NCBI GenBank assembly: GCA_030407315.1
Contig: JALQPE010002092.1
Location: 1 to 64,000, forward strand
Origin: Asparagopsis taxiformis
Lineage: Eukaryota; Rhodophyta; Florideophyceae; Bonnemaisoniales; Bonnemaisoniaceae
Direction: 5' to 3'
Length of the DNA: 64,000 nt
This document shows, piece by piece, positions 62,932 through 64,000 of this stretch. A model generated the notes under the pieces. The model ran no database searches. It had not been told where the DNA came from and worked only from the letters and a program-made list of their open reading frames with translations. Every line of letters starts with the position of its first letter. Position 1 is the stretch's first letter. Both the position numbers and the translations under genes were made by a program.

Positions 62932-64000
62932 ATGAACGAGAGTTACGTAAAGCTCACGGCCGCGAAGGCCAACTCGAGTCACACGACACCCGACGTGGGG
63001 GAAGAAACGAAGTCCGACGGGACGAACGAACCTCACACGAAGAGGAAGTCTCGCAGACGAGCGAGACGCGCTACCCGGAAGCACGACGCTTCCGAGCGCG
63101 AGAAAACCAAGCACGCGGCTTATACGAAGCGTGTCGACGCAAAAGAAGCCATACGGGCTCATACGGTGAAGCGACGAACCGCTAGCGAAGACGTAGACCG
63201 CGCGCCGGTCAGGACCGAACCGTTGGTTCTCGATGGGCATACGTGCCTACTTGCGTCGAAGCATTATATCGTGTCCGGAACGATCGGACTAGACCTCAAC
63301 GTGATGAGGGCGATTACCATCGCGATGGATACGTGCAGCGGCTACAACTTGATACGAACAAGTTTACTACCCTACGACTGGGTCGACCGCTGTCTACGTG
63401 ACGAAGAGCTACCGAAGCTCGGAGACGCCAACGGGCGACGTTTGCCTATCGAAGGCGCCATCCTGCTTCGTGTCAGGTTGGGGAACTCGCTGTTCCGCGT
63501 AAAATTCTTCGTAGCCAACACGCTGGCCGTTCCCGTTATAATGGGTACGTCGTTCATGTCGAAGCATGTCGATGCTATACGCTGTCGAGCGCAGACAATC
63601 GACCTCCATCGGGGGGATACGATACCCATTATCGCGGAGGGCGATACGACGACTCCGTACGAGGAGGGGGAGGAGACGAATCCAAACGTGGAGCCCCCGA
63701 AACGCCGCGAGCGTAACGCGGCCTCGAATAGGCCGAGCCGAACGTTCTCGGTTCGCCTGACGAAGTACACGCGTGTACCGGCGATGTCGCAACGGACCGT
63801 CAACGTGACGACGGATGCGACCGGACTCGTGTTCCTTGAACCGAAAGCGTCGGTGCAATTCCGGCATGGGCGGCGCATAGCCAACGGAGTGGTCGACGTA
63901 GGACCGAGAGAGACGTTCTCTATCATCGTGTCGAACTTCACGAAGAAGGACCGCGATTTGCCGAAAGGCGCAACGATTGCGTACGCGGTACGCTCCCCGT
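62932..64000 (+). CDS. pol: Ty3/gypsy Pol, N-terminal part with aspartic protease (runs off the window)
   Basis: The frame is open from 62776, inside gag, to the window edge without a stop, and is -1 relative to gag. The first internal ATG is 62932. About 100 basic residues are followed by a retroviral-type aspartic protease: AMDTCSGYNLI (Asp at 63328-63330) and, about 75 residues on, VPVIMGTSFMSKH, the hydrophobic-Gly flap-end motif. The active site reads D-T-C-S-G rather than the usual D-T/S-G. A further 130 residues (VPAMSQRTVNVTT, LPKGATIAYAV) match the linker that precedes gypsy reverse transcriptase. RT, RNase H and integrase would lie beyond 64000. Translation as Gag-Pol by -1 frameshifting is inferred; I see no classic slippery heptamer. 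Confidence 0.8.
   Translation, partial: MNESYVKLTAAKANSSHTTPDVGEETKSDGTNEPHTKRKSRRRARRATRKHDASEREKTKHAAYTKRVDAKEAIRAHTVKRRTASEDVDRAPVRTEPLVLDGHTCLLASKHYIVSGTIGLDLNVMRAITIAMDTCSGYNLIRTSLLPYDWVDRCLRDEELPKLGDANGRRLPIEGAILLRVRLGNSLFRVKFFVANTLAVPVIMGTSFMSKHVDAIRCRAQTIDLHRGDTIPIIAEGDTTTPYEEGEETNPNVEPPKRRERNAASNRPSRTFSVRLTKYTRVPAMSQRTVNVTTDATGLVFLEPKASVQFRHGRRIANGVVDVGPRETFSIIVSNFTKKDRDLPKGATIAYAVRSP

Overview
The window looks like nuclear DNA of a multicellular red alga (Chondrus-like florideophyte). The reasons are intron-poor genes packed tens to hundreds of bases apart, a very small number of short introns (about 50-94 nt), a glucan phosphorylase with no recognisable plastid transit peptide (floridean starch is cytosolic), a nuclear gene for a plastid-targeted membrane protein, and blocks of GC-rich LTR retroelements between gene islands. 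Genus-level assignment is inference.

Layout. 1-20 kb is repeat-rich. It holds a frameshifted gag-like retroelement body on the minus strand (3-2498), GGCAGT/ACTGCC palindrome clusters (2.5-3.3 kb and 14.9-15.3 kb), one family of about 118-bp satellites built on a near-palindromic AATAATACCGGGTATTATT core (13 homogeneous copies at 9.7-11.3 kb, older copies at 5.8-6.3 and 12.6-12.8 kb), a GLGNR-type glycosyltransferase gene (7412-9193), an unknown coiled-coil protein gene (13054-14577), an LTR-like block with a polypurine tract (15.3-16.3 kb) and a damaged gene beside a second GC-rich insertion (16.8-18.7 kb).

20-55 kb is a compact gene island: glucose-6-phosphate dehydrogenase, a small plastid membrane protein, CDP-diacylglycerol synthase, a large FG-repeat nucleoporin divergent from an acidic SAP-domain nuclear protein, LEO1 of the Paf1 complex, a tandem-fused GET3/ArsA-type ATPase next to ArsH, starch/glycogen phosphorylase, a HEAT-repeat protein, a head-to-head pair of membrane-protein paralogues sharing a 396-bp identical inverted repeat, a fusion of an indoleamine-dioxygenase-like domain, an FAD/NAD(P)H reductase and cytochrome b5, and an unknown polytopic membrane protein.

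55-64 kb is mobile again: an apparently intact Tc1/mariner element with 209-bp inverted repeats in a TA target, then a TATA-driven locus whose first ORF begins with a close copy of the histone H3 tail and whose second ORF resembles a papain-fold cysteine peptidase, a Ty3/gypsy integrase remnant, and the gag plus start of pol of a Ty3/gypsy element that runs off the right edge.

Strongest novelty candidates: the H3-tail ORF/peptidase locus (K4 and K9 kept; K14, K18, K23 and K27 replaced), the IDO-FNR-b5 fusion, the zinc-motif-less tandem GET3 beside ArsH, and the palindromic satellite family.
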